A stretch of 64,000 nt of DNA from Membranipora membranacea (Eukaryota > Bryozoa > Gymnolaemata > Cheilostomatida > Membraniporidae): NCBI GenBank assembly GCA_914767715.1, contig OU612068.1:3906001-3970000 (forward strand), in the 5' to 3' direction. Of this stretch, positions 34,801 to 47,411 are shown in pieces. Position numbers and translations under genes: made by a program. The notes below the pieces were generated by a model. That model searched no databases. It saw nothing but the letters and a program-made list of their open reading frames with translations, and had not been told where the DNA came from. Each line of letters starts with the position of its first letter. Position 1 is the stretch's first letter.

Positions 34801-34822
34801 CACCGCACTATTTTTCTCTGTG
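34801..34822 (-). repeat. right terminal inverted repeat of the CACTA-like element
   Basis: CACCGCACTATTTTTCTCTG and TG, the complement of the left end except for two bases; followed by TA. Confidence 0.8.
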
Positions 34823-35815
34823 TATTTTTGGGAAAAGTTTGTTCTTTGTACAGTGAAGACCTTACCACTGCACGACAATTGAATAACTATAGCTGTACTT
34901 ACTTCCCAGCTAGAACAAGTCTGTGATTTAAACACAACTAACCTGGTTAATATAAACATAGAGTGCACTACAGATTTTGTTCGCAAGGGTTTGTTTGTAA
35001 GAGTCATCTTCCCATATTACTATAGAATTCATTCCGTTGACTGTTAGGATAAATAGAGCTGTACCAACAATATAAGATAACAGTTGTAGCAAAATGCTAA
35101 CAATCAACACTCTCATTGTGATCATCTGCTCTTGTTCAATATTATCCCTTACAACCAACTTGACAAGGTGTCCATGTTGCCTCAATGGCCATGAATTGAG
35201 ACCACACAACATTGACACTGCAGACTTATGACACCCCAACAAAAATCGCCAGCAGTTGGCTGAAGGGGATAAAATCCAATAATATTTGCTTGGCGATTAC
35301 CCTGCACTCTACCATAGATTGGTGCAGGAAAAAAAAATTTCCTCACAAGTAAGCACTCTCTAGCACTTAAATTTCTTGATGCATGAGCAAATCTGCCTAC
35401 TTACCTATTAGGAAGTGTAGCACGCCAGAACTATCCCCAATGCTGTGCTGGATAGATTATAATATTGAGTCTAAATGACTTTCACACACCTCACTCTATG
35501 GGCAAGCCATCATCATTATTGTTATCATTTCTAAGTTTTTAAGTTATTTAAATCAACCATTTAATCAACCTAAACTAATCCAAATGTACCAGAGTACATC
35601 AAGAATCAAATAGAATTTTGGCAAATATACAATTATTCATATCATGTGAAGTTTCAATGTATAGAGTTATATTTCATTGAAACTTGCAGCAGAGTAATAT
35701 ATGCAAAAAAAAGAATGGTACAAATTGATTCATTCAAGGCATTGTACATATATAATCCAAAGAAAATGCTCACATCAAGAACGGAGAATTTAGCAAATTT
35801 TATCATTCATAGCGG
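34823..35815. other. intergenic, no gene seen
   Basis: Sequence between the transposon's right end and the lectin 3' end. No exon or known repeat recognised. Confidence 0.4.
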
Positions 35816-35819
35816 TAGA

Positions 35820-36885
35820 TTATCTTGTCTCACAGATGAAAAATCTCTTTGCATTAACACATTTACAGTCACTCCATTCTCCACTTGTCTTTGGGCAGAC
35901 ACATGATTCATTTCCATTGGTGTTGTCAGGCTCACCAGATCTCCACGAAGAGGCAATCTCAGGGAATTGCTTGACAGCAGCTCTGTTCCAGAATGCTTCT
36001 GTGCTGTATCCATCCCAGAAAAACACCTGTTTACTAAGGTCTTCTTGAGCACCAATGTAAATGAAGTCTGAGTCTACAAATGATGTAAATAGTGGTGAGG
36101 TACATTATCATATAGCAACAGATGGAAAGTGTTGGACAGATTCCACAATCAATGAGCAATGTAGCTGTCAACAGCATGGCATCTACCTGGGATAATAAGC
36201 AGCTTCGATGACGATTGATCATAAAAACAAACCCATTGTGTTTTCCATGAGAAATTGCTTGAGGTTTTCCCTTCTGAACTTAGTTTCTGCAGTCACCAAT
36301 TGTCCAGAGTAAATTTTACCACAGAGTGATTTGGCTTCAACATAGTTTTCCTTTTCATTACTGAGAATTAGACAGGATTTAGTTTCACCAGACCCGACGG
36401 TGGTGAAGTTACCTGGGCATTTATCTATAAAACATTGAATTAAATCATAGTAAAATACAATATTGACAGTAATAATATTGGTCTACGACATCTACTTCAG
36501 TGAGGCCCAACCATGTGATATGTTTTTTTATAGTTTGTATAGTTAAACTTTGAAAGCAAGTTCTGAGTTGGTAGGGCTAAATATCTGTTCATAAAATATA
36601 CTGACTGCTCGAACAAGCATGAAAAAAAGCGTCAATACATTCTTGGTACCAACATCAATGAGTATTACATCAAAAACATAGGAAGAACAAAGATATTCGA
36701 GATTGAACTTTGAACCAACCCATAATGTTATTAATATTTACAAAAATCTGAAGCTATGCTTTACATCACTGTCATAATATCAAAGAGGAAAGAATCTAAA
36801 ACCGATTCTGAAAGATTATCATAAACTTACCTATAGCAGAGGCTACCTGAACTCCTAAAGCAAGGATAAGAGCAACAGTGAACAT
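35820..36885 (-). CDS. short secreted C-type lectin domain protein 1
   Basis: Three exons on the minus strand: 36831-36885 (start ATG 36883-36885, signal peptide MFTVALILALGVQVASA), 36233-36424 and 35820-36073 (stop 35820-35822), total about 165 residues. The mature protein is one C-type lectin-like domain: CPGNFTTVGSG and SCLIL (first disulfide loop), YVEAKSLC at the helix-alpha1 cysteine, LVTAETKFRRENLKQFL, FIYIGAQED in the WIGL position, WRSGEPDN in the calcium/sugar loop, and GEWSDCKC...FFICE at the end. The loop reads EPD where mannose-type lectins have EPN and galactose types QPD, and WSD replaces WND, so sugar specificity is unclear. Signal peptide and size suggest a secreted innate-immunity or matrix lectin; that role is inferred. 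Confidence 0.88.
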
Positions 36886-36978
36886 GTTGTATGGTTGGTA
36901 ATTAGATGATGTTTCTTCGGGAGGCTACCAATCACTTTTACTGATAGTGCTGAGGTGATGATAAATATATCTTACAAC

Positions 36979-36989
36979 ATTTATATAGG
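36979..36989 (-). promoter_or_regulatory. TATA box of C-type lectin 1
   Basis: CCTATATAAAT on the minus strand, about 95 bp before the ATG, in a context (ACCAAGCCTATATAAATGT) nearly identical to that of the second lectin gene. Confidence 0.65.
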
Positions 36990-36999
36990 CTTGGTCCTA

Positions 37000-37456
37000 T
37001 GAGGGAAACAAGTTGCAGTAGCAAAAATAGCAACAGGGTCAAAGCACGACATGCCAAAAAACAATTATTGTTGACTCAATCATGTTTTATATTCATTTAA
37101 AAAAATAGCCAGTCAAATTTAAAGACATGTCACGAATATTTCCAGCAAAGAATCACAGGCACTTTTCACTTGACAATGATATTTTGGTGCCAATGTGCGT
37201 CAATGACAGACATTTTGTCAGTTTGTTCTTATAATTCTTCAGCCACTTTGCCTTGATTATAAACAGCTTTTTGATGAAGCTGAAAGCTATACGGAACTAG
37301 CTTAGAGCAACATTGAACATAATAGCACTACAATCAAACATCAAGATTACTACTCTTATAACACATATTGAGGTGCCAAGGTCAGTTACCGTCCTTTTCA
37401 AATGATAGGGGAGCTCAGAATATTGATAAGGGCTCCAGCTTCCCTGATTACTACTC
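37000..37456. other. intergenic, no gene seen
   Basis: AT-rich upstream region of lectin 1; nothing beyond its promoter recognised. Confidence 0.4.
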
Positions 37457-37460
37457 TTAA

Positions 37461-37836
37461 AGGGCAACCAAGGTTTCGCAGCGATGCATTAATGGGTAGT
37501 AAATTATGTGCTAGGCAGCATCAGCTTTGTGCATTAAGCGACGCAAAGCACAAAGAAGTTGCTGACTCTAAGCTGGGTAACACTTCAATTTAGGGGAGGT
37601 TCCAAGACATTGCTGTTATGATGATTGAGTACAGGCCAAATAATAACAGGAACAGGAAACTGCTCTGTGGTATTCTATTTTAGCTGAGTTTGAGTACCTG
37701 ATGGATGAAATGTTTCCAATAACTCTGGCTGAATAATCATCCGAATTAGATTTGGTCTTTTACCCTATTTCCCTATATGCAGAAGGTACAATCTGCTATC
37801 AATCAATGAGAACATGTTTGAAACCTTGGTTGCCCT
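37461..37836. mobile_element. TTAA-flanked MITE, family A, complete copy
   Basis: Perfect 16-bp inverted ends AGGGCAACCAAGGTTT (37461-37476) and its complement at 37821-37836, with TTAA directly outside on both sides (37457-37460, 37837-37840). About 376 bp, non-coding. Same family as the 6.5-7.1 kb pair. TTAA target duplication indicates a piggyBac-type transposase provided in trans. Confidence 0.82.
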
Positions 37837-37844
37837 TTAATGTC

Positions 37845-40800
37845 TGTACTCACATTTTGTATTGTTTAGTTATAGATGGTGTGGCAAGAGTGTCATAATT
37901 AATTATTCAGAGACTGACGCTTATCCTGTTTGAAGTCCGATTATCCCCATGATCTGGAGATCAACAGTTGCATTTGAAGGCCAAACTTGCAGTCAGTGAC
38001 TTACAATCACTGGGAGCTTAGCGGTCACGGCTGGGGTGAATTAACATTCATCAAAATTTGGAGCTTAGCGGTCACGGCTGGGGTGAATTGGCATTCATCA
38101 AAATTTCGCATCCTTAAAGTCGCCAAAATTTTTTGCTCAAATCGCTTTTATCAAAACATGATGACCTGTTACTGGAATGTTTTGATGTGTCATACAAATA
38201 AATATGTGAATCAAATGATGCAGTTGCAGCTTTTTGACCTAATGTGCAGCAATAATTGACATGAGTAAAAATATGCTCATAACTACATTAACTTTGTAGT
38301 AGTTTAAAGATTGAGGCCTGGAGATGACAAAATAAAACATGGTGAACAGGATCGAAATGCAATCAATCTCATCTAATGTCGTAATATTATGTGGAAATGT
38401 CAATATTTTCAAATTCAAGATGTAATAACCGACTACAATCCATTAACAAGGGATAATTCATAAATAAGTACACCCTGATTGTAATTTGGTTATAGAAGGC
38501 TTGCAGATGCAGGATAATTCATTCGAGATGATGAGCATGCCAATTGATAATCACCACCACCTTACCTTTGAACTTGACTCTCAAGGTGTTTCAAACAGTG
38601 TTTGGAAAAAAGAAATCAATTCCCTTACAAATTGTTACTTTTTGTGATATTATCAGACCTTATTTAGTTACGTAAAGAAGATTTGGATTTTGCTTTGATT
38701 TACATATATTTGATATCAAACAACATAAAAATCACTATAGATTGACAAATTCTTATAAATTTTGAAAAGGATATAAATAAACCTGTAAGAAAATTGTTGT
38801 ATCATTTGTTATCATTATATTTCTGACACCATCAGTGTTTGCGTCATAAAATCAAATGCAATGAGGATTTAATGTTTTCAAAACATCAATTTTTTGCCAA
38901 TAAAGCCATACAAAAATACAGAATATTTTTTAGCAATGTCTTCTCTAGGACGTTTCTAGAAAAGGCATACATGTTAACCTGTTTTCATTTCAAAATAATA
39001 ACCAACAAAAATAACAACCTGCACATGATGATTTGCAAAGTCCCGAACAAATATTTCCTCCCTCGTTACCGTATTTGTGTCATCACATGAAATAAAAGTG
39101 CAATGAGATTTTATTGTTGTCAAATCATCCAGTTCAGTGATTGATTTCATCATTTTCTGGTAGTTTATATACATGATGTATTTAAAAATTCCATGATAAG
39201 GCTGTTTCCAGATATGATATTGCATTTCTATTATTTTTTAGCCTGTTCCCAGATCTATGCAATGTCCAGCAATCTACAGATCATGATTTGCAAAATACTG
39301 AACATAGACCATAAGCCGAATTCCAAGCATTAGAATATCCCTGAGTTCAAATACAGAACATCATAACACTTCTGGGTGAAAAGTCTTCAAAACCTACATG
39401 ATTAGCTTTTTCTTGTGTGGCGTATGGCTTGGTGACTCTATGCGAATAGGTCAAAAACTGTGAGGGTGAAAGGTCCATGTCGCTAATTAGCTTTCATCCA
39501 GTTATGAGCAATATCTGTGCACATGTGCTTGAGTGGCTATTTCTGTCAGTAGTCGCTATTCATTTTGTATTCAATTTTCCTATGACTATTCAGAAGCTTC
39601 AGTCAAGACAGGGCTCTTGGACTGTTCAGTGGTGAAGTCATCATGGCTTCGCTTTTTTTTTATGAAATTAACTTTTTGCCATCATTGTTCATTCACTAAA
39701 ATCTATTGCTACTTTGCCTTACCTTGCCTTGCCCGCTTTTCACCACCATGTCCTGATCGTGTGGCAGCTTTTCGCCATCTCTCCGATTCCACCAAACTTT
39801 TCACCTTACTCAATCACTTGCATCACATCTGCCTAGATTTAGCCAGGGGAGGTTAACATTAATTGTGTCACTACTTATTCTCTTGTCATTTTCCATTATA
39901 CATTATTTACATAAATTTTCTTCGTACAACAAAAGCTGCACTTGAGTGCCCTCGACAATGCTTCTTTTGTGAATTTTTTACTTCCCAAATTGTTGACTGT
40001 CCCCAATGTTAGATCTACACATGCATACCGTTTTCAGTTTTGCAAGTCTACACCTAGCATGATGCATAACATTTTTCATCTGCATCCCCTAAGTAGCTGG
40101 CATATGTTTTCATCAGTGATTAGATAAGGGGGATGTCACTTGGATCTTAAGAGCTTTAGAGCTTTGGTTATTGACTGAAATTGTCACATCCTAGAATTTG
40201 AAGGTAAAGCAAAAGATATATGCAGCTCACTTTACCAACAGGATCAGTTTCCTTTCAGTTATCTGTAAAAAAAGTCAGCCTAAGATTTTAAGTTGACGGG
40301 AGCCCTGACTACAGGCCAGGCAGCAGGATCGTGATGATGTAGTTTTTGAATAGTTAGAAATTACGGTGGCTCTTGATACCTAATCTCATCTCACTTTATC
40401 TATACTGATAAAAACATCAATTCATCCTCTGATAAGATGCACAAGTGGAATCAGAGCTCATAGTCAGCATAGCTCGCAAATTGCAAAAAAAATCCGTCAA
40501 CAGAGGCCTGAAAAAACTGAATGTAAAGAAAAGTGTAGAGAAGTATTTAACGGATGTTTTATTCTACAGACTACAGAGCTATATTGACAATCGAGATTGA
40601 CAGGGATAGTTTAGAAATTGATTTTGATACTCTGATCTTTAAGTGGTGATCCAAGGCTAGCCGATACAGAACAGGTAACCACAGTCACCATATCCCTGTA
40701 ATTAACTCTTCAAGTCATCGAAAGAGTGTAAGGAAAAAAGAAAGAACCCCCTTGCAGCGTGTTGCTGTGATTGAGACTAAGATTGAGCATTGGTATAAAT

Positions 40801-42800
40801 ATCCGCTTAAATTTCTGTCTATGAAAATTGTTGTATCATTCGTTTTGATTTTATTGTGTCTATTTTGGTTACCTTAAAGAGTTTTTAAGTTCAATAATAA
40901 TCATTGACACCCCATTCCCTTGTCACAGATTTTGCGTCATAATAATATAAATTAAAATTCTATTTCATTTTCTCCGAATCATCTAGTTCTATGGTTGATT
41001 TCATCATCTTGAGAAAGTCAGGACTCAGCACAGCTGATGTTTAAAAATCACCATAAACTATCAAATGCAGATGCATTTTACAGCATTTTAAATGGTCGAA
41101 ATGCTTTCAAAAAGACCATTATTGTGGCCACAACATGCTGATTGGAAGTATAATGTATGGTACTCACCAGTTCTGTAGCCCTTTGGCCCTCTATAGTATG
41201 TCTAGCTTAGCTTGGTCTCTCTGTGGCTCCTTGTCACCCTCGTGGCTTTTGCGCATCCCCCGTGCGCATCCCGGAAGTCCCCCTTCCTCTATCCTGCAGG
41301 TAGTCACTGTCTAAAGCTCCTTGACCTTGGTTCTTATATCTCGGACTACACTACAGGAAGCTCTCACATTACCTTCAGGAAATTTCAAACTGACAATGGA
41401 AATGTTTACCCATTCCCCATCGTCAGTGTCACTTCCGAAGGTATTGATAGTTTACTGATCATTGATCATAAACCAGTTCATTACCATTTGAAACTGCATT
41501 ATTGCAAATCATGATTTGACAGTTGACCATGATTGAGTTCAATGAAATCAAAGGTGTAGAGGGTATTGATATCCATGGGTGTAACTTTAGGGGGGGCAGG
41601 GGGCACTGCACCCCCTAATTCCCACAGAATCTTAAAATAAAGCGGGCCAAAAATGGCACTTTTGATGTTTTTCTCAAGGGGTTGGGGTGTCAGGTGTTGC
41701 CTCAAAACGATCATATAGTACGAGTGAATCCAGGATTTTGGTGGAACATTACACTTTTCCAATATGCTGATTGTTATTGTTTTTCCCTGTTACCAGGGAG
41801 ATATATGGAATTTCCCAGCTCTCTCTTTTAATAGAGGCTGTATTCTCACACATTCATCAAATAGACTAGAAATCTTAAAATATCACTCATATCATTATTG
41901 AGGACTTGTCACATTTGAGCAATATAATTTTCCCTTCCCACTACACAACTAAATTGTGGTACTCTTGGCAACAAAATGAGCACATGAGGAACTGGAACAA
42001 CTATGCCCTTGACTGGAAATTCTGAATGAATGAAAGGCAGTCTTGTTTGTACACAAAAAAGACTGATAGCTGCCTGTGGGGATACTGTCAACTGCATTTC
42101 TACCCTATTGATTTGCTATCAACACACAGACAGCCAGCTAGTCATAGTCATACATTATTATGGCTCAAGGAGGAAACAGCAGGTATGATGTAACATTTAC
42201 ACACAACCAACTTATCTGCATCACTTGGGACCATACCATACCTTTAGTGCTGACTCCAGGGAGATGTTAAATATTTATTTGTTTTATGAACGCTGATTTT
42301 AATCATAATCATATTCTTTGTGGCATGCTGGTTTTTCTTTTAGCTGCTGAAGTGTAACATAAAAAGCCCGGATAAAAAGCTTCAATCCACTGGCCTGGTT
42401 GGTAATGGTAGAGGCCAGACAGTTGTAACATTGTCATTTCAGATTTCACACAAAGTTTTCTCATTGTATACAGAGCAGAAGACTGACGTTTACGTTTGTA
42501 GGCCTATGTACTAAAATCCTCAGTCTGGGCTAGTACTGACTGTACTGCCACAATCCTGTGTTGTATGTATGTTCTAATTAATTTTCTTGTTTCGCAGTGA
42601 TGTTAGACTACTGAATCAGGTAAAACCCCTTGCTGTCAGTTAGATTGCATTTTGTTTGATGATGTTCACATCCTGTACTGTATATAGGCCTAAGTAGATT
42701 TGCATGTAAAGTAGTAGTAATTAGTAGTTATAAGTAATTAGTCGTAATAACTATTCACTGTTGACGTTCAATTTACCATTATAGATAACTGTTGGTTTTA
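37845..42800. other. intergenic, mostly featureless
   Basis: It contains a perfect-looking 47-bp direct duplication (38012-38106), a short piece of repeat B (GACCATTATTGTGGCCA near 41117), and a G/C-homopolymer-rich patch at 41580-41625. A leucine-rich frame at 41212-41514 has no proper start or exon borders. No gene accepted. Confidence 0.4.
38012..38106. repeat. 47-bp tandem duplication
   Basis: GGAGCTTAGCGGTCACGGCT and the following 27 bases occur twice in a row (38012-38058 and 38059-38106) with one or two differences. Confidence 0.85.
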
Positions 42801-42806
42801 TATCAG

Positions 42807-45800
42807 GTTAATGGAAACAACGATGGTGATGATATGCTTCTGCTTGATATCAATCTTGATCCCGATGAGATTGAGCAGTCGTCAGATGCTACCAATACAG
42901 ATGATACTACTGACGTTGAAATCAGTCAGCCCAATGAACCTACTGCACCTCCACAGAATTTCAACCACGGTAAGCCCTAGTGATAGGTTTGTTTATATAT
43001 CTCTTACTGTAGCAGGCATTATGATATGACTTAGTGCTGGATGATTGTAATGGCGTCTAAAATACGTCTGATATGAAACCCCAATTAATAGCCAGCCCAT
43101 ATCAAAACTGCCTGATACTGACATCTTATACATATAGTCGGGGAATATCACTAAGCTGTATATAAGTGAGCTCATATTGTTATTATTAGTATTATAATCA
43201 TAATCTTGGACAGCTTAGATGGAACAGGGAATGTTTAGACGCACTGTACAATTATTAGAATGGTTGTTGTTAATATTTCTTTTAGTTTTGGTGCAGGTCA
43301 TTCCTCCATCCATCCACAAGTTTAAGAAGAGAATGACAGGATCGGCAGGTAATGAAAGATGGCATTCTTGTTTGCACTCATGGTGGACAGACTTCCCATG
43401 GATGCACTATGATATGGCCTTAGACTTGGTCTTCTGTTACGAATGCACAGTGGCAATAAAGACAGGTGAGCTCAACTAGACCAGTCATGTGTTTGTGTTT
43501 AACAGCTGCCAAAACTTTGCTATCCGTCTGCTAGCCATGTTTGCGGTATTGCTCAGATCATCGATATCTTTAAATTATTTTAATTCGAGCCAAAACAAGA
43601 GAATGAACATCATTTTTGGTCAATATGAAGAAATCTTTCGGGATTTAGAATCATATTAATTTTTCTAGGGAAAGTTAAGAAGTCAAAGTTATACGATACT
43701 TACACTGTAAAGGGTTTCTCCTACTGGAAGAATGGCCATGAGAAACTGACAAAATATCAGGAGAGTGATGCTCATAGAAAGCAGTCGAGGAGTTGCATGG
43801 TAACCGAGCTCAGCCAAGGATTGATTTAGCCCTAGACAAATCGATCTCAATAGTAAAGCAACAAAATAACCAGATGTTGGTTCACGTCATTAGAGGATTG
43901 ATGTATCTGTGTCGACAAAACCTTGCACTGAGGGGGAAGTATGTGGCAGGTCAAGAGATCATAGAACCTAACTCAAACCTAGTTCAGGTACCTATCCTCA
44001 AACCTAAGCCTTGTCGGATTTAGATTTCTTTTCGTCAGCTTTGGTACTCCCAAAGCCCAGACACATAACATACCCAAAAGTAATCCTCATATAACCCAAG
44101 TCAGTTTTCACTTGTTAGCTTTTCACTTATGCATTACTACAATGTTATAAAAGTAAAATCATTAGATCGTGATTTCTATTACAGCTCATGCTCCATACCG
44201 CTACATATGAAAACAAGATATCAGAGTTTCTTAGAAAGAAGCATAATTATATGAGTCCACTGGTACAGAATTCACTGATGGACCTCATGAGTCAGCAGAT
44301 CGTGAGACAGATCATAAAGTCTGTCAATGAGGAAAAGTTCTATTGTATAATGGTGGACGAGACAGCAGACATATCAAATAAGGAACAGATGGTGCTCTGT
44401 CTGAGGTTGGATCGCCTTATTGTATCAAATGATACTCTTGGGGTTCAAGCTATTTGTACTTCCTTCTCTGAGCCTTAGGTTTAAATATTTCTCATGTCGG
44501 TTTCCCCAAAACCTGTTCGCAAGATCCTTAGTTCCTTCCGCTATCTGGATTATATTTGTTCCAATACTGTCTGCATCTGGAAAACCCAGCTGCCGCCTGT
44601 TCATGGGAAATAAGTTGCCTGCTATCTTTATTACAGACATGTTGGAGAGGATTTCTCTGTGAGAGAAGATTTCATTTCCCTGACTCATCTTCCAAACACA
44701 ACATCACAAACTCTTTATGACTATGTCACTAAAGAACTGGAGAAATATGGCACCCCTCTAGCCATTTGCCGAGGTAAATCCAAATTAGCATTATTGCCAC
44801 CAACAACAGGAGTATTGTGTTTCTGATTTGTTCATATATGGACATGTATAAGTATGGATTAATCAATGGTACCTGCTTAACCATCCCATGCAAGCAAGGT
44901 TTTATCAACCATAACATATTATTATAATTCTATTCTTTTTACACAGGCCAATGCTATGATGGCGCTTCAGCCATGCGGGGAGAAAAGAATGGACTTAAAA
45001 CAAGGATTCTGGAGAAGAATAGTAGGGCCATATATGTCCATTGTAATTGTCATGCCCTGAACTTGGCTATTCAGGACACTACTAAATCCCTCCCCTTCAT
45101 GAGAGACCTCATCGATCACACCTATGAGATAACAAAGCTAGTGAAGAAATCTCCCAAGAGAGAGACACTACTACAGGCTATCAAGGAAGAAGTCAGGAGC
45201 TCAGGAGCAGGTGTTCGGACACTATGTCCAACCAGGTAATTCAGACAATTGAATTTCTTTCAAAAATTCAATCGGCATTATATCAGAGCATTTTACACGA
45301 TTTTCATGGGTGAAAGGCTATAATATGTGAGTAGGCTAGATTTCATTACTAATAATAATGCATTTTCTGGATAGGTGGACAGTGAGAGCAGACTGCGTGA
45401 AATCGATCCTCATAAACTAAGAGGAGTTACTCATACTATGGGAGAAAACATTGGATAGTGGTGTGTCTGACTCTGAGATGAAGGCGCGCATCATAGGCGT
45501 TCAGAGTGTGATGGGGAAGATCGACTATCTGATGAGTAAGACACAGTTTTTGATGCGTTATGACTAATATGTGATATGCGAATGCTGTCAGCTCAATTAT
45601 CACAAATCAGCGGCCCGATTTCCTTCAGGACTATGTCTCAGGCAAGGAGTAAAGCATTGCATGCATAATCAAAATTTGAAAAATAATTGAATGGATATAC
45701 ACTCTGCTTATTGCATCCTCCCTCCTAATTCTATCATAATACTGTTCTGTTCTCAGCCTTGATGATTGGGGAACACATATTCCGAATAACTGACAATCTA

Positions 45801-46701
45801 GCCAAGGCGCTGCAGGCTACTAAACTTACTGCCAGTGATGGTCAGGAGATGGCGAGGAAAACCCAGGCTGTTCTAGAAGGAATCAGAAATGATGATAGTT
45901 TTAATGAGCTTTACACAGCTGCTACAGAGAGACAGTGTGAGCTAGGTATGTGAGATCCATAGCAACAGCAAGGTGATAAGTTTGAACCCATATCAATTCT
46001 CCAGAATATCTACTTACATTTAGACAATAACTAATGTGCTTGTGTTTGATTTGTTACCTGAACCCGTTCTTCCAAGGAGAAGGAGAAGGCCCGAGAGATT
46101 CGAGCAAGGATATGCCGAACCCTTCCACCAAGATTCCCCAAAGGCAATGTACAGACAGAAGTTCTACCAGGTCTTAGACTCCACCATATCAGCTATTCAG
46201 GAGCGATTCGATCAGCCGGGGCTGCAAGTATACATAGCTTTCCAGGAGATACTTTTGAAAGCTAGCCGAGGTGAGAGGTATCTCTCCCTGATTACAAGTG
46301 AGGTGATGAGGAAATATAACGACGACATCCAGTTTAACTTCCTCATCACTCAGCTTAGCATGATGAAGAGCATGTGCCCTGGAATGACCAATATCTCTGA
46401 TCTGATAACATGGTTCAAAGCACCTGAAAATGCCAGCGGTAGGCGACTTTTGTCAGAGGTGGCTGTACTACTCCGACTGTTGATGGTTGTGCCCGCCACT
46501 AATGCCATCTCAGAACGATCTTTCTCAACGCTGAGAAGAGTGAAAACTTATTCGAGATCCACCATGACAGAAGAGAGGCCAAACCATCTCATGACTCTGC
46601 ATATCTATAAGGAGTCGACAAGTAGCTTGGATATACAAGCAATCATCAAGGCCTATGTAGAGGCGAAGCCTGGACGGGCGGACAGAATAGCCATTTTATA
46701 A
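42807..46701 (+). pseudogene. hAT-family transposase (ZMYM1-like), inactivated
   Basis: Exon-like blocks on the plus strand, in family order: an acidic N-terminus (42807-42969); a TTF-type zinc-finger region with WHSCLHSWWTDFPWMHYD and LVFCYEC (about 43297-43464); SYWKNGHEKLTKYQESDAHR (43669 on); a DUF4371-like core with VQNSLMDLMSQQIVRQI and FYCIMVDETADISN (44185 on) and QCYDGASAMRGEKNGLKTRI with HCNCHALNLAIQD (44947-45238); and a C-terminal hAT dimerisation block with VPATNAISERSFSTLRRVKT up to the stop at 46699-46701. Damage: TAA at 45418-45420 within SILIN/EELL, a frame change near 43792, and a frame conflict at the start of the 43297 exon. Several introns are intact GT..AG. It is a dead domesticated-like or transposon copy; no convincing terminal repeats were found. 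Confidence 0.8.
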
Positions 46702-47310
46702 ATAGAATCTTACTTTCTCTTACCTCTGTTAATTCTCCACGATACTAATCGTATGCAATAAAGTTAAAGGATGATTTACTGAATCACACTGTAAATTGTA
46801 TGAATAAGAAATTTGTTTTGAGGGCCTTCAGCACTAGTCCATGTCTCCTGAAAATACCCTTTCTGAGACCTCTCAATAGGCTAAAAAGCGTTGGCGGCCC
46901 CCCCAAACCCCCCAGCTGGATTTCTTGGTCGCTTCGCTCCCTTCCACCAGATATACAATACATTTCAGCAACGAACGTTCATGTCCGAGCTGATGATGAA
47001 ACCTCACAAAAATTTGTGAAGAGAAACCAATGACATTGACATCAATAAATTGTAAATATCAACTGGTAAAAATATCATGATTGACGCAAGTGGGATATAT
47101 ATAATGATCTGTGAACAGAATAAAGATGTTTTCCTTGTATTAGTATACAACCATATGATAACAATATGAGATAATATCAAGTATTTAAATCCCCATTGTC
47201 ATGTTTTAAATAATCATTAATAATGATTGGCTGAACAACAATTGTTTAATGGCATATGTCAAGTCATGGTGCGATTGTTTCATCTCTGCTGCAAGATTGC
47301 TTCATCAGAC
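46702..47310. other. intergenic before lectin 2
   Basis: It contains a C-rich patch (46890-46920, GGCGGCCCCCCC) of the kind found near hAT ends, but no match was seen on the left side. No gene. Confidence 0.4.
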
Positions 47311-47315
47311 CAAAC

Positions 47316-47325
47316 CTATATAAAT
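47316..47325 (+). promoter_or_regulatory. TATA box of C-type lectin 2
   Basis: CTATATAAAT about 90 bp upstream of the ATG at 47412, in the same word context as lectin 1. Confidence 0.65.
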
Positions 47326-47411
47326 GTGGTATGAAGCTTGCTTTGTCACTTCAGCACTATCAGTTGAAGTGATCAGTAGTTTCTCACAGAAGAATCCCAT
47401 CATCATACAAC

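Larger units (their letters stand above)
26330..34822. mobile_element. 8.5 kb CACTA-like (CMC-type) DNA transposon with two divergent genes
   Basis: The ends are 22-bp inverted repeats, 20 of 22 matching: the left starts CACAGAGAGAAATATTGCGG at 26330 and the right ends at 34822. Both are flanked by TA, a 2-bp target duplication as described for Mirage-type relatives of CACTA elements; the CAC terminus also fits the CACTA-Mirage-Chapaev group. Just inside both ends are repeated TTACCAGAAG-like motifs in both orientations, like the subterminal repeats bound by transposition proteins in CACTA elements. Inside, a transposase-like gene runs leftward (26845-29846) and a second gene runs rightward (30234-32940). 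The copy also contains a SINE-like insertion and a TTAA MITE. Superfamily assignment is inferred from ends and layout, not from a database search. Confidence 0.78.

Noticed and set aside
35820-36055. Other reading frames over the last lectin exon
   Set aside because: Shadows of the C-type lectin frame, which carries the cysteine pattern.
41212-41514. Leader-like frame (LWLLVTLVAFAHPP)
   Set aside because: No ATG at the start of the hydrophobic stretch, no acceptor or donor, no cysteine pattern or homolog recognised.
41580-46920. Terminal inverted repeats of the hAT element (G-run at 41590, C-run at 46900)
   Set aside because: Both are homopolymer-rich but do not align convincingly and no 8-bp target duplication is visible.
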